From Micromonospora musae (GTDB lineage: Bacteria > Actinomycetota > Actinomycetes > Mycobacteriales > Micromonosporaceae): a stretch of 64,000 nt of DNA. The notes below the pieces were generated by a model. It was not told the DNA's origin, searched no databases, and saw only the letters and a list, made by a program, of their open reading frames with translations. Location of the stretch: assembly GCF_003626635.1 (NCBI RefSeq), contig NZ_RAZT01000001.1:248001-312000 (forward strand). The letters run 5' to 3'. The position numbers were made by a program, and so were the translations under genes. This document shows positions 54,808 to 63,318 of this stretch, piece by piece (position 1 is the first letter of the stretch; each line of letters opens with the position of its first letter).

Positions 54808-56298
54808 TCAGGAGGTGCGCGGTCGACGCAGCGCGGCGGCGATCGTGGCGATGCCCTCCTCGATGTCGCTCGCGGTGTTGGCGGCGTAGCCGAGCACGAG
54901 GCCCGGCCGGCTCGCCCGCTGGCAGTGCCACGACAGCGGCTGCACCTTCACCCCGCGTTCGAGGGCGGCGACCGCCAACGACGTGTCCGTGACGTCACCG
55001 TCCAGGGTGACCAGCAGGTGCAGGCCGGCGGATGCCCCGTGCACGGTCGCGCCGGGCAGGTGCCGGCCGATGGCGGCGACCATCGCGTCGCGGCGGCGGA
55101 CGTGGCGACGCCGGAGCAGCCGCAGCTGCCGCTCCAGCGCGCCGGAGTTCATCAGTTCGGCGAGCACCAGCTGCGGCAGCACCGAGGTGCCGAGATCCGC
55201 GTTGCGCTTGGCCGCGACCACGGCGTCCCGGTGCCGGGCGGGGACGAGCAGCCAGCCCACCCGCAGCGCGGGGGCGAGCAGCTTGGAGACGCTGCCGGCG
55301 TAGCCGACGTGCTCCGGCAGCAAGCCGCGTAGCGCCGGCACCGGCGGGCGGTCGTAGCGGTGCTCGGCGTCGTAGTCGTCCTCGACGATCAGGCCGCCGT
55401 CGCGCGCCCAGGCGATGAGCCGGCGACGCCGCTCGCCGTCGAGCACCACGCCGGTGGGGAACTGGTGGGCCGGGGTGAGCATCACGGCGCGGGCGCCGGT
55501 GGCGACCAGCTCGTCGACCCGCAGCCCGGCCGCGTCGACGGTGACCGGCGGAGTGGCCATGCCCCAGTTGTTCAGATGCTGCCGGACCCCCAGCGACCCC
55601 GGCTCCTCCACGGCGATCCGGTCGACGCCGTCGCGGCGCAGCGCCTGGGCGAGCAGACCGAGCGCCTGGGAGACGCCGGCGGTGACGATCACCTCGGCCG
55701 GTTCGACGGCGATGCCCCGGTTGCGCGCCAGCCAGGTGGCGACCGCGGCGCGCAGCGCCGGCGCGCCGCACGGGTCGCCGTAGCCGAAGTCGGACGCGGC
55801 GAGCCGCCGCAGCACGGTCCGCTCGGCGCGCAGCCAGTCCGCGCGGGGAAAGGCGGCCAGATCGGGTACGCCCGGGGTCAGGTCGATGCGCGCCGGTGCC
55901 GTGCGTACCGCGTCGAAGATGTCGCTGCCCGGATCGGGCGGGAAGAGCGTGGCCGGGACCGGCGCGGCGGCCGGGGCCGGCCGAGCGGGCGGCAGCGGCG
56001 GCGGCGCGGCCACGACCACGGTGCCGGCCCGCCCATAGCCGGCTACCCGGCCCTCCTCCCCCAGCCGCTGGTACGCCTCGGTCACCACCCCCCGGGACAC
56101 GCCGAGGTCGGCGGCGAGCACCCGCGACGCGGGGAGCCGGGCGCCGACGGCGATCCGCCCGTCGGCGATCGCGGCGCGCAGCCGCTCGGCGAGCCAGGCC
56201 GCGCGCCCGCCCGACGGCGCCTCGGTGACGTCCAGGTGCAGGAAGTCCGACCCCGCGGTTATGGACCCCTCGGACGGCTGCGGTTTGGCCCTGCCCAT
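54808..56298 (-). CDS. MocR-type regulator: GntR winged helix fused to aminotransferase-like domain
   Basis: 496 aa. GntR winged helix at about 27-95 (RLPASRVLAADLGVSRGVVTEAYQRLGEEGRV), then a PLP fold-type I domain. The PLP lysine is in YAGSVSKLLAPALRVGWL, and GLIVEDDYDAEHRYD carries the pyridine-N Asp. MocR regulators use PLP-bound amino acids or GABA as effectors. Divergent from the LysE exporter, which is the likely target. ATG 56298. Confidence 0.92.
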   Translation of the reverse strand: MGRAKPQPSEGSITAGSDFLHLDVTEAPSGGRAAWLAERLRAAIADGRIAVGARLPASRVLAADLGVSRGVVTEAYQRLGEEGRVAGYGRAGTVVVAAPPPLPPARPAPAAAPVPATLFPPDPGSDIFDAVRTAPARIDLTPGVPDLAAFPRADWLRAERTVLRRLAASDFGYGDPCGAPALRAAVATWLARNRGIAVEPAEVIVTAGVSQALGLLAQALRRDGVDRIAVEEPGSLGVRQHLNNWGMATPPVTVDAAGLRVDELVATGARAVMLTPAHQFPTGVVLDGERRRRLIAWARDGGLIVEDDYDAEHRYDRPPVPALRGLLPEHVGYAGSVSKLLAPALRVGWLLVPARHRDAVVAAKRNADLGTSVLPQLVLAELMNSGALERQLRLLRRRHVRRRDAMVAAIGRHLPGATVHGASAGLHLLVTLDGDVTDTSLAVAALERGVKVQPLSWHCQRASRPGLVLGYAANTASDIEEGIATIAAALRRPRTS

Positions 56299-56371
56299 CG
56301 GTCCATCGTGGCAGCACTGTGAGGGGTGGCGGCCACGGGGTCGCCGCGTATCCGCGCACGGAGGGATCGTC

Positions 56372-56983
56372 GTGAACGTCGCTTTCCTGCTCACCACGCT
56401 CGTCGTGGTCGTCACACCGGGCACCGGGGTGATCTACACGGTCTCGGCCGGCCTCTCCCGGGGCGCTCGAGCCGGCCTGGTCGCCGCGGTCGGCTGCACC
56501 CTGGGCACGGTGCCGCACCTGCTCGCCGCCGTCACCGGGCTCGCCGCGCTGCTGTCGGCCAGCGCCACGGCCTTCCACGCCGTGAAGTACGTCGGCGTGG
56601 CGTACCTGCTCTACGTCGCCTGGGCGACCCTCCGCGACCGGGACGCTTTCACCCCGGCGGCGGAGCCGACGCCCCGATCGGCGCTGCGGGTGATCGTCAC
56701 CGCCGTGCTCGTGAACCTGCTCAACCCCAAGCCGACGCTCTTCTTCGTCGCGTTCCTGCCGCAGTTCGTCGACCCGACGGGCCCAGCGGCCACGCGGGGC
56801 ATGCTCGCGGCCGGCGGGGTCTTCATGCTGCTCACGCTCGTGGTGTTCGCCGGCTACGGGACAGCTGCCGCCGCGGTGCGCGACCGGGTGCTGTCCCGGC
56901 CCCGGGTCACCGCCTGGCTGCGCCGCGCCGTCGCCGGCACGTTCGTGGCGCTCGGCGTCTCCCTCTTCCTCGGCGACCGGTAG
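56372..56983 (+). CDS. LysE/RhtB-family amino acid exporter
   Basis: 203 aa, six predicted helices. VVVVTPGTGVIYTVSAGLSRGARAGLVAAVG is the conserved LysE/RhtB TM1-TM2 region, and LLNPKPTLFFVAFLPQFV is the second diagnostic block. It exports an amino acid or homoserine lactone. GTG 56372 with GGAGGGATCGTC. Divergent from the MocR gene with about 73 bp between. Confidence 0.9.
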   Translation: MNVAFLLTTLVVVVTPGTGVIYTVSAGLSRGARAGLVAAVGCTLGTVPHLLAAVTGLAALLSASATAFHAVKYVGVAYLLYVAWATLRDRDAFTPAAEPTPRSALRVIVTAVLVNLLNPKPTLFFVAFLPQFVDPTGPAATRGMLAAGGVFMLLTLVVFAGYGTAAAAVRDRVLSRPRVTAWLRRAVAGTFVALGVSLFLGDR

Positions 56984-56992
56984 GAGGAACCC

Positions 56993-57759
56993 GTGCGGTT
57001 CGAGCACTCCGCGCCGGTACGGGCGGCCTTCCCGGGGCTCGTCGCGGGCGTCCTGGTCGCCACCGGCATCACCCCGGACGTGTCCGCGGGGCCCCGGGTG
57101 GCGGCGTTCACCGGCCAGGCCCGGACCCGGCTGTCGGCCGGCTCCGAGGCCGGTTTCCCCGAGATCCAGGCGTGGCGGCGGGCGTTCGGCCCACGCAGTA
57201 CCGGTGCGCCGCCGAGGCGTTGCTGCGACGGCTGCGGATCGACGGGAACCTGCCCCGGCTGCATCCGCTGGTGGACCTCTGCAACGCGGTCTCGGTGGCG
57301 TACGCCGTCCCGGTCGCGGCACTGGACCTGGACCGCATCACCGGGGACCTGACCGTGCGGCACGCGCACGGCGACGAGGAGTACCTGACGTTCGCCGGCG
57401 GTGTCGAGCGGCCGGAGCCCGGCGAGATCGTCTTCGCCGACGCGGCGGGACGGGCCCACGCGCGCCGGTGGACCAACCGGCAGAGCGGCTGGTCGGCGGT
57501 GCGGGCGGAGACGTCTCGCGTGCTCGTCGTCGTGGAGGGGCTGCACAGCACGGCCGACGCCGATGTCACCGATCTGCTCGACACGCTGCGGACGGAGGTG
57601 GCCGTACTCTGGTCGCCGCCGGCCGCCCACGCCCTGCTGACCGGGGCCCGACCGGCGTTCGAGGTTCCGTCGGTCGCGCTGCCGCCCCAGGAAGTCAGGC
57701 GGTCTCCTCCGGCGCCAGGTGGCGGTAGCCGGGAACGGTCTCGGCCAGCCAGCCGGTGA
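56993..57759 (+). pseudogene. B3/B4-domain (tRNA-editing-like) protein, frameshifted
   Basis: The reading starts at GTG 56993 (AGGAGGAACCC upstream) as RFEHSAPVRAAFPGLVAGVL through FPEIQAWRRAFGP, then the family continues in another frame: RPTQYRCAAEALLRRLRIDG and LHPLVDLCNAVSVAYAVPV, ending WSPPAAHALLTGARPAFEV. The frame changes near 57185-57190, in the block that in relatives reads roughly AF-x-R-x-G-x-x-P-T-Q-Y. A short deletion there, or a sequencing error, explains both the missing residues and the shift. The second frame runs past the expected end into the opposite gene (stop 57757-57759). It resembles PheT-like B3/B4 proteins. It follows lysE by nine bases. Confidence 0.65.
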
Positions 57760-58297
57760 CACTGGCCAGGCCGCGCTCGTTGAGCTGCGCGTCGTGGATG
57801 GTGTACGTGTGCCGCGCGCCGACCGCCTGCGCGAACGCGATCGCCTCGCCCAGCCGCAGCCACGACGCCTGCCCAGGGATCAGCAGCGTGCGCACCGGCT
57901 CCTGCGGCACGTGCAGCGAGTCCCCCGGGTGGTAGACGTCGTCGTCGACCAGGTAGCCGAGGTTGACGCAGTCCGGCTGCCTGTCGTGGATCACGGCGTG
58001 CCGGCCACCGACCGCGGTCACCGGGAAGCCGGCGGCGACGAACCGCTGCCCGGCCCGGACCGGGATCACCGGCAGCGGGGCCAGGTCGGGCAGGTGGGCG
58101 CCCTCCGGGGCGTACACCGGCACGCCGAGGCCGGCCAGGCGGAGCACGTCGACGTGGTCGCTGTGTTCGTGGGTCACGAGGACGGCGTCCGCGCCGGCCA
58201 GGGCGCGCGGTTCACTCCACGTGCCGGGGTCTACGACCAGCACGCCGCCGTCGTGCTCCAGCCGCACGCAGGAGTGGGTGTACTTGGTGATCCGCAT
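57695..58297 (-). CDS. MBL-fold protein, UlaG-like
   Basis: 200 aa. THEHSDHVDV is the H-x-H-x-D-H metal motif (about residues 49-54); HDRQPDCVNLGYLVDDDVYHPGDSLH and IHDAQLNERG complete the pattern of short UlaG/L-ascorbate-lactonase-like proteins with unassigned substrates in actinobacteria. ATG 58297. Its 3' end overlaps the tail of the frameshifted gene on the other strand. Confidence 0.88.
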   Translation of the reverse strand: MRITKYTHSCVRLEHDGGVLVVDPGTWSEPRALAGADAVLVTHEHSDHVDVLRLAGLGVPVYAPEGAHLPDLAPLPVIPVRAGQRFVAAGFPVTAVGGRHAVIHDRQPDCVNLGYLVDDDVYHPGDSLHVPQEPVRTLLIPGQASWLRLGEAIAFAQAVGARHTYTIHDAQLNERGLASVTGWLAETVPGYRHLAPEETA

Positions 58298-58360
58298 CCG
58301 GCGACGGTAACCCCCGCCTCCGCCGGGCAGGTGCGCGCGAACGCGGCCGGTCGCAGCGGT

Positions 58361-58438
58361 TGATCGACTCGGGGTCCTTGGTATCGGGGTGTCCGGGTCG
58401 CGCGGATGCCCCGACATCAAGGAAACCGAGTTGACCAT
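58361..58438. repeat. Dispersed intergenic repeat, copy 3, imperfect inverted repeat
   Basis: tgatcgactcggggtccttg and gtatcgggg are followed, after a short spacer, by ccccgacatcaaggaaaccg and agttgacca, which is the near complement. The right half matches the repeats at 27334 and 27482. In this copy both arms are present. Confidence 0.7.
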
Positions 58439-58474
58439 GAGGAGATTCGGGCTGGTGATCAACGGTGGCGACGG

Positions 58475-58915
58475 ATGATCGGGGGCATGGAGCAGCCAGC
58501 GCAGCGCGGGCACCGGTGCGTGCCGCACACCGCCGACGTCCGGCTCGAGGCGTGGGCGCGCAACCGGGAGGAGTGCGTGGCCGAGGCGGTCACGGCGCTG
58601 GTCGAGACCTTCACCGACACCGCCGGGGCGCGGCCCGGCCCGGATCGGGAGTACGAGGCAGCGCCCGCGCACGACGAGGACCTGCTGGTGAGCGTCCTCG
58701 ACGAGGTGATCTTCCGGATGGAGACGGCGGACGAGCTGCCGCTGACCACCGAGGTGACCGACGACGGCCGCGGCGGCCTGCGGGTGCGCTGGCGGGTGAC
58801 GCCTACCGACGCGGTCGAGCTGATCGGCGCGGTCCCGAAGGCGGTCTCCCTGCACGAGCTGCGGTTCGGCCCCGACGACGCGGGCTGGTCCTGCGCGGTG
58901 ACCCTCGACGTGTGA
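58475..58915 (+). CDS. Archease
   Basis: 146 aa. HRCVPHTADVRLEAWARN carries the metal-binding His-Thr-Ala-Asp motif of archease; EDLLVSVLDEVIFRMET and AVPKAVSLHELRF are also typical. Archease activates the RtcB RNA ligase. ATG 58475 or 58487 may start it. It converges with rtcB twelve bases apart. Function in RNA repair is by family. Confidence 0.9.
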   Translation: MIGGMEQPAQRGHRCVPHTADVRLEAWARNREECVAEAVTALVETFTDTAGARPGPDREYEAAPAHDEDLLVSVLDEVIFRMETADELPLTTEVTDDGRGGLRVRWRVTPTDAVELIGAVPKAVSLHELRFGPDDAGWSCAVTLDV

Positions 58916-58927
58916 CCGCCGGGGCGC

Positions 58928-60346
58928 TCAGCCCTTGACCACGCCGATCGGCACCAGCCGGGCGACCTTCCGGCACAGCCCCGCGCCCTCGGCGGCCTCG
59001 ATGACCGCCGTGATGTCCTTGTACGCCGCGGGCATCTCCTCGGCCAGCCCGCGACGGGACGCGCCGCGTACCGCGATGTCCTGCTCCTCCAACTGCCGGC
59101 GGGGGTCCGACCCGCGCTCGGCCTTGACCGCCTGTTTGCGGCTCTGCACCCGCCCCGCACCGTGGCAGGTGGAGGCGAAGGCCGGCGAGCCGGGAACCCC
59201 GGTCAGCACGTACGAGCCGGTGCCCATCGAACCGGGGATCAACACCGGCTGGCCGACGTCGCGCAGGTCGGCGGGGAGGTCCTCGTGGCCGGGCGGCAGC
59301 GCCCGCGTCGCGCCCTTGCGGTGTACGCAGAGGCTGCGCCGCACCCCGTCGACCTCGTGGTTCTCGATCTTCGCCAGGTTGTGCGAGATGTCGTAGACGA
59401 GGTCCAGGTTCCGGCCGGTCTGCTGGGCGAAGACCTGGCGGGCGGCGTCGGTGAGCAGCTGCCGGTTGGCGCGGGCGTAGTTGGCCGCGGCCGCCATCGC
59501 GCCCAGGTAGGCGCGCCCCTCGTGCGACGAGACCGGGGCGCAGGCCAGCTGCCGGTCCGGCACCTCGATGCCGTACCGGGTCATCACCTTCTCCATGCCC
59601 CGGACGTAATCGGTGCAGATCTGGTGGCCCAGCCCCCGCGATCCGCAGTGGATCATCACGCAGAGCTGCCCTTTGTGCAGGCCGAAGGCGGCGGCCACCC
59701 GGTCGTCGTACACCTCCTCGACCGCCTGCACCTCGAGGAAGTGGTTGCCGGAGCCGAGGCTGCCGACCTGGCGGGCGCCCCGCTCCACCGCCCGCTCACT
59801 GACCTGCTGCGGGTTCGCGTCGTCGACGGCGCCGTAGTCCTCGCAGCGCGCCAGGTCCCGCTCGACGCCGAAGCCGCGCTCGACGGCGTACCGGGAACCG
59901 CCGCGCAGCACGCCGTCGAGCTCCGCGCGGTCCGTGAGGTGCCAGACCGCGCCCTTGCCCATTCCTCGCGGCGTCGACGCGGAGAGCCCGTCCATGAGGG
60001 CGTCCAGGCGCGGCCCGAGCTCCGCGCGGTCGAGGTCGGCGGCGAGCAGCCGCACACCGCAGGAGATGTCGAAGCCCACCCCGCCGGGGGAGACCACGCC
60101 GCCGTGCTCCACGTCCGTCGCGGCCACGCCGCCGATCGGGAACCCGTAGCCCCAGTGCACGTCCGGCATGGCGTACGAGGCCTCGACGATGCCGGGCAGG
60201 GTGGCCACGTTCGCCACCTGTTCGAGTGCCTTGTCCGCACCGGCGTCGGGCAGCAGCGACGGGCTCGCGAAGACCACGCCCGGCACCCGCATCGGATCCT
60301 GCCGGTCGATCCGGAACCGGTACGGCGACTCCTGCACCACCTGCAT
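58928..60346 (-). CDS. rtcB: RNA-splicing ligase RtcB
   Basis: 472 aa. Mn-binding and catalytic blocks: [45 protein letters not shown], and [10 protein letters not shown], where the His accepts GMP. RtcB seals 2',3'-cyclic phosphate or 3'-phosphate RNA ends to 5'-OH ends. It works with archease, which is encoded convergently. Start ATG 60346. In actinobacteria it likely acts in RNA repair because tRNA introns are absent. Confidence 0.95.
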   Translation of the reverse strand: MQVVQESPYRFRIDRQDPMRVPGVVFASPSLLPDAGADKALEQVANVATLPGIVEASYAMPDVHWGYGFPIGGVAATDVEHGGVVSPGGVGFDISCGVRLLAADLDRAELGPRLDALMDGLSASTPRGMGKGAVWHLTDRAELDGVLRGGSRYAVERGFGVERDLARCEDYGAVDDANPQQVSERAVERGARQVGSLGSGNHFLEVQAVEEVYDDRVAAAFGLHKGQLCVMIHCGSRGLGHQICTDYVRGMEKVMTRYGIEVPDRQLACAPVSSHEGRAYLGAMAAAANYARANRQLLTDAARQVFAQQTGRNLDLVYDISHNLAKIENHEVDGVRRSLCVHRKGATRALPPGHEDLPADLRDVGQPVLIPGSMGTGSYVLTGVPGSPAFASTCHGAGRVQSRKQAVKAERGSDPRRQLEEQDIAVRGASRRGLAEEMPAAYKDITAVIEAAEGAGLCRKVARLVPIGVVKG

Positions 60347-60467
60347 TCGACGCGCCTACCCGCCGTCGCCGGCCCTACACGTACGGCCGAGCAGCGGGCG
60401 GCGCCGCCGGAACCGGCGGATGACCGGGGCGCGGTTGCGTCCGCACCGGTCCGGGTAGTGAGCCGCC

Positions 60468-61283
60468 ATGCCCGCACGTTTCGAGGAGTACCCCCGCATC
60501 GCGATCGTCACCGGCGCGGACTCCGGCATCGGCAAGGCCTGCGCGGTGGCGCTCGCCGAGGCCGGTTTCGACCTCGGCATCACCTGGTACGGCGACCCGG
60601 ACGGCGCGTCGCGTACCGCCGCCGAGGTGCGCGACGCCGGACGCGTCTGCGAGGTCGCGGAGCTGGACCTGACGCGGCTGCCGGAGGCGGCCGGCGTCGT
60701 CGACGAGCTGGCCGACCGGCTGGGCGGCATCGGGGTACTGGTCAACAACGCCGGCACCGGGGCGTCGGTGCCGTTCGTCGAGACCGGCTGGCAGCAGTGG
60801 CGGGAGGTGCTCGCGGTCGACCTGGACGGCCCCTTCCTCTGCGGGCAGCGGGCCGCCCGGCGGATGCGCGCCGCCGGCGCCGGGGGACGGATCATCAACA
60901 TCACCAGCGTGCACGAACACGCGCCGCGGGTCGGCTCGGCCGCGTACTGCGCGGCGAAGGGCGGGTTGGGGCTGCTCACCAAGGTGATGGCGCAGGAGTT
61001 GGCGCCCGACGGCATCACCGTCAACGCGGTCGCGCCGGGTGAGATCTCCACCCCGATGACCGGGCAGGAGGACGTCGACCCGTTCACCCAGGATCGCCCG
61101 GGCGTGCCGGTGGGCCGGCCGGGCGACGCGCGGGAGGTCGCCGCCGTGGTCGCGCTGCTCGCCTCCCCCGCCGCCGCCTACGTCACCGGCGCGTCCTGGC
61201 CGGTCGACGGCGGAATGCTGATGATGGGCCCACAGGCGAACGCGCTCACCTCGCACGACTGGCGACGGGTGGACCCGGCCTGA
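60468..61283 (+). CDS. SDR family oxidoreductase
   Basis: 271 aa. IVTGADSGIGKACAVALAEAGFD (TGxxxGIG), NNAG, catalytic Ser in NITSVHEHAP and YCAAKGG. The block EHAPRVGSAAYCAAK and the ending GASWPVDGGMLMMGPQA fit the glucose-1-dehydrogenase-like group. Substrate unknown. ATG 60468. No obvious operon partner. Confidence 0.9.
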   Translation: MPARFEEYPRIAIVTGADSGIGKACAVALAEAGFDLGITWYGDPDGASRTAAEVRDAGRVCEVAELDLTRLPEAAGVVDELADRLGGIGVLVNNAGTGASVPFVETGWQQWREVLAVDLDGPFLCGQRAARRMRAAGAGGRIINITSVHEHAPRVGSAAYCAAKGGLGLLTKVMAQELAPDGITVNAVAPGEISTPMTGQEDVDPFTQDRPGVPVGRPGDAREVAAVVALLASPAAAYVTGASWPVDGGMLMMGPQANALTSHDWRRVDPA

Positions 61284-61288
61284 GCGGG

Positions 61289-61894
61289 CTAGACCTGCGC
61301 CGTGGAGGAGCGCTCGACGTGACCGAACTGGGCGGCGAAGGCCAGCAGCGCCACCCCGGCGCCGACTCCGATGGCGGGCCCGGTGGAGAGCCCCGCGAGC
61401 CCGGTCAGCAAGGTCACCCCCAGCCCCGCCAGCAGCGCGTTCACCGCGCCCACCAGCAGCGCCGTGGTGAGCAGCAGCTGGGCCCGGCCCGGCCGGTTGC
61501 CGACCGCCGCCCAGGTGGCCCGCGCCGCACCGCCACCGGAGACCGCGTCGAGGAAGAAGTCGTGCCCGCCGGCGAACCGCTCGTGGTAATACGCCCGGAT
61601 GCGCTGCATCCGTTCGAGGTCCACCTCGTTCTCGACCATGTTCTGCACGAGCCGCAGGAACGTGAGCAGCCCGGTGATCACGAGGGTGGGGAGCACCGCC
61701 CCGAGGTACGGAGGGATCAACGCGTCGTTGCCGGAGACGAAGCCGAGTCCGATCAGCGCGGCGGAGAGCAGCGACAGGAAGATCGTGGCCCGGCCGACGG
61801 ACTCGGTGACGGTCGCGCTGCGCGAGGTCTGCAGCACGAAGTGCTCGGTGGTGAGGGCGGTGAGCAGCGCCTGCTCACGTTCCTTGTCGTCCAT
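61289..61894 (-). CDS. Four-TM membrane protein (DUF6328-like)
   Basis: 201 aa. N-terminal acidic helix (DKEREQALLTALTTEHFVLQTS), TM pair at about 35-80, a polar middle with ENEVDLERMQRIRAYYHERFAG, and a second pair at about 140-190. Resembles actinobacterial DUF6328-type proteins without known role. Convergent with the SDR gene, five bases apart. Confidence 0.7.
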   Translation of the reverse strand: MDDKEREQALLTALTTEHFVLQTSRSATVTESVGRATIFLSLLSAALIGLGFVSGNDALIPPYLGAVLPTLVITGLLTFLRLVQNMVENEVDLERMQRIRAYYHERFAGGHDFFLDAVSGGGAARATWAAVGNRPGRAQLLLTTALLVGAVNALLAGLGVTLLTGLAGLSTGPAIGVGAGVALLAFAAQFGHVERSSTAQV

Positions 61895-62077
61895 GCCGCC
61901 TCACCGTCCGTGATTGACCAGCCGGGCATCGTCACGATATGAGTTCCGGGACCGCACTCATCGGCGAATGCGGCGGATCCGAAGGGGACAGCGGCCGGCA
62001 GAGCGCGCACGTATCCTGCCGTCGTCCCGAAGTGATCGCCGGACGCCACGGCGGCGACCGGCCCGGAAGGAGGCCGG

Positions 62078-63109
62078 ATGCGCCGGGCGGGCGGCTGGCG
62101 GTCAGGGCGTACGCCTCGGCAGCGGCGGGCCTTCGTGGTCGGCGGCGGGCTGTTGGCCACCGCCGTGGTGATGCTGCTGGCCGCCTGGCGGAGCAGCGGT
62201 TTCCTCAGCGACCTGTTGCTCAACCTCGGGGCCAGCGTGGTGCTCGCGGCGATCTCCTACGTCATCTTCGATCCGCTCTTCGAGGAGGCCCGCAAGGCCC
62301 GGGTGCAGGAGCACCTGAGCTTCGACCAGGAAGCGTTCGTGGCGCGCCTGGACAGGTGTCGGCGGGTGCGGATCCTCGACACCTGGACGATCCTGCTGGA
62401 CGATCAGCACCGGCAGGCGACCCTGGCCGCGGTCGAGGCGGCGCTGCGTAACGGCGCGGAGGTGAACCTGCTCCTGCTCGACCCGGACTGCACGGCGGCG
62501 CAGCAACGCTCCGAGGAGTTGGAGCGGCAGGGCGTCGACGTCCCCGGCCACATCCGGGCCAACCTTCGACACCTGATGGCCCTGCGCCGCAAGCTCGGCG
62601 AGAACGAACGGTTCCAGGTGCGCGTCTACGACGCGTCGCCGTCGATCCAGCTCTACCAGTGGGACGGGCGCTCCCTGATCTCGTTCTTCCCCGTCGGCAA
62701 GCTGTCGTTCAACGTTCCCCAGCTCGAGGTCGACATGGGCAGCCCGTTGGGTGGTTTCGTACACGCCCGGTTCGAGGAGCTGTGGGACCACGACCAGGCG
62801 ACCGTGCCGCTGGAGCGGTACGACCGGCTGACGGTGACGCTGGGCGACGAGAGCTCCGACTACCTCCGGGCGGAGATGGCGTACGTGGAGGTCGACGGCG
62901 AGCACTACATCGACTGCGAACGGTCGCGACCGAACCTGTCGCTCACCGCCCGGGTGCCGATGCCGCCGCGTACGCCCGGGTCGACGCCTCGGGTGTTCAC
63001 GCTGGTGGAGCCGGTGGACGAGGAACGCGCCCCGGTGACCCGACGCTTCGACGAGAAGTACGGGCCGGCCCGGGCCGAGCGCACGATCCTGCGCCTCGCC
63101 CCGCAGTAG
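62078..63109 (+). CDS. Membrane-anchored PLD-like protein lacking visible HKD motifs
   Basis: 343 aa. Two hydrophobic segments (about 17-40 and 47-66) lead to VRILDTWTILLDDQHRQATL and AEVNLLLLDPDC, the strand-helix pattern of a phospholipase-D-like domain. The conserved SIQLYQWDGRSLISFFPVGKLSF occupies the place of the second half-site. Classical H-x-K motifs are not seen, so catalysis is uncertain. ATG/GTG choice at 62078 keeps the basic N-terminus. A membrane sensor role is possible, as for PLD-like proteins near defence genes; not shown here. Confidence 0.6.
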   Translation: MRRAGGWRSGRTPRQRRAFVVGGGLLATAVVMLLAAWRSSGFLSDLLLNLGASVVLAAISYVIFDPLFEEARKARVQEHLSFDQEAFVARLDRCRRVRILDTWTILLDDQHRQATLAAVEAALRNGAEVNLLLLDPDCTAAQQRSEELERQGVDVPGHIRANLRHLMALRRKLGENERFQVRVYDASPSIQLYQWDGRSLISFFPVGKLSFNVPQLEVDMGSPLGGFVHARFEELWDHDQATVPLERYDRLTVTLGDESSDYLRAEMAYVEVDGEHYIDCERSRPNLSLTARVPMPPRTPGSTPRVFTLVEPVDEERAPVTRRFDEKYGPARAERTILRLAPQ

Positions 63110-63318
63110 CCCGGCGGTCCTCCCCTCCCCCACCGGTGCGACCGTCACCCGCACCCGTGCGGGCGCGCCGCACCCCGCTGCGGCCCGGCGCGCGCGGTGG
63201 CCGCCGGAGTGGCGGGCGACCCGGCCGGTGACCGGACGCCGCCCGGCGGGACAATGGGTACGCGTCCGCGCGGCCCGCGTCGGCGCGAACCGGTCGAAGC
63301 GGCAGGAGAACGGTCAGC

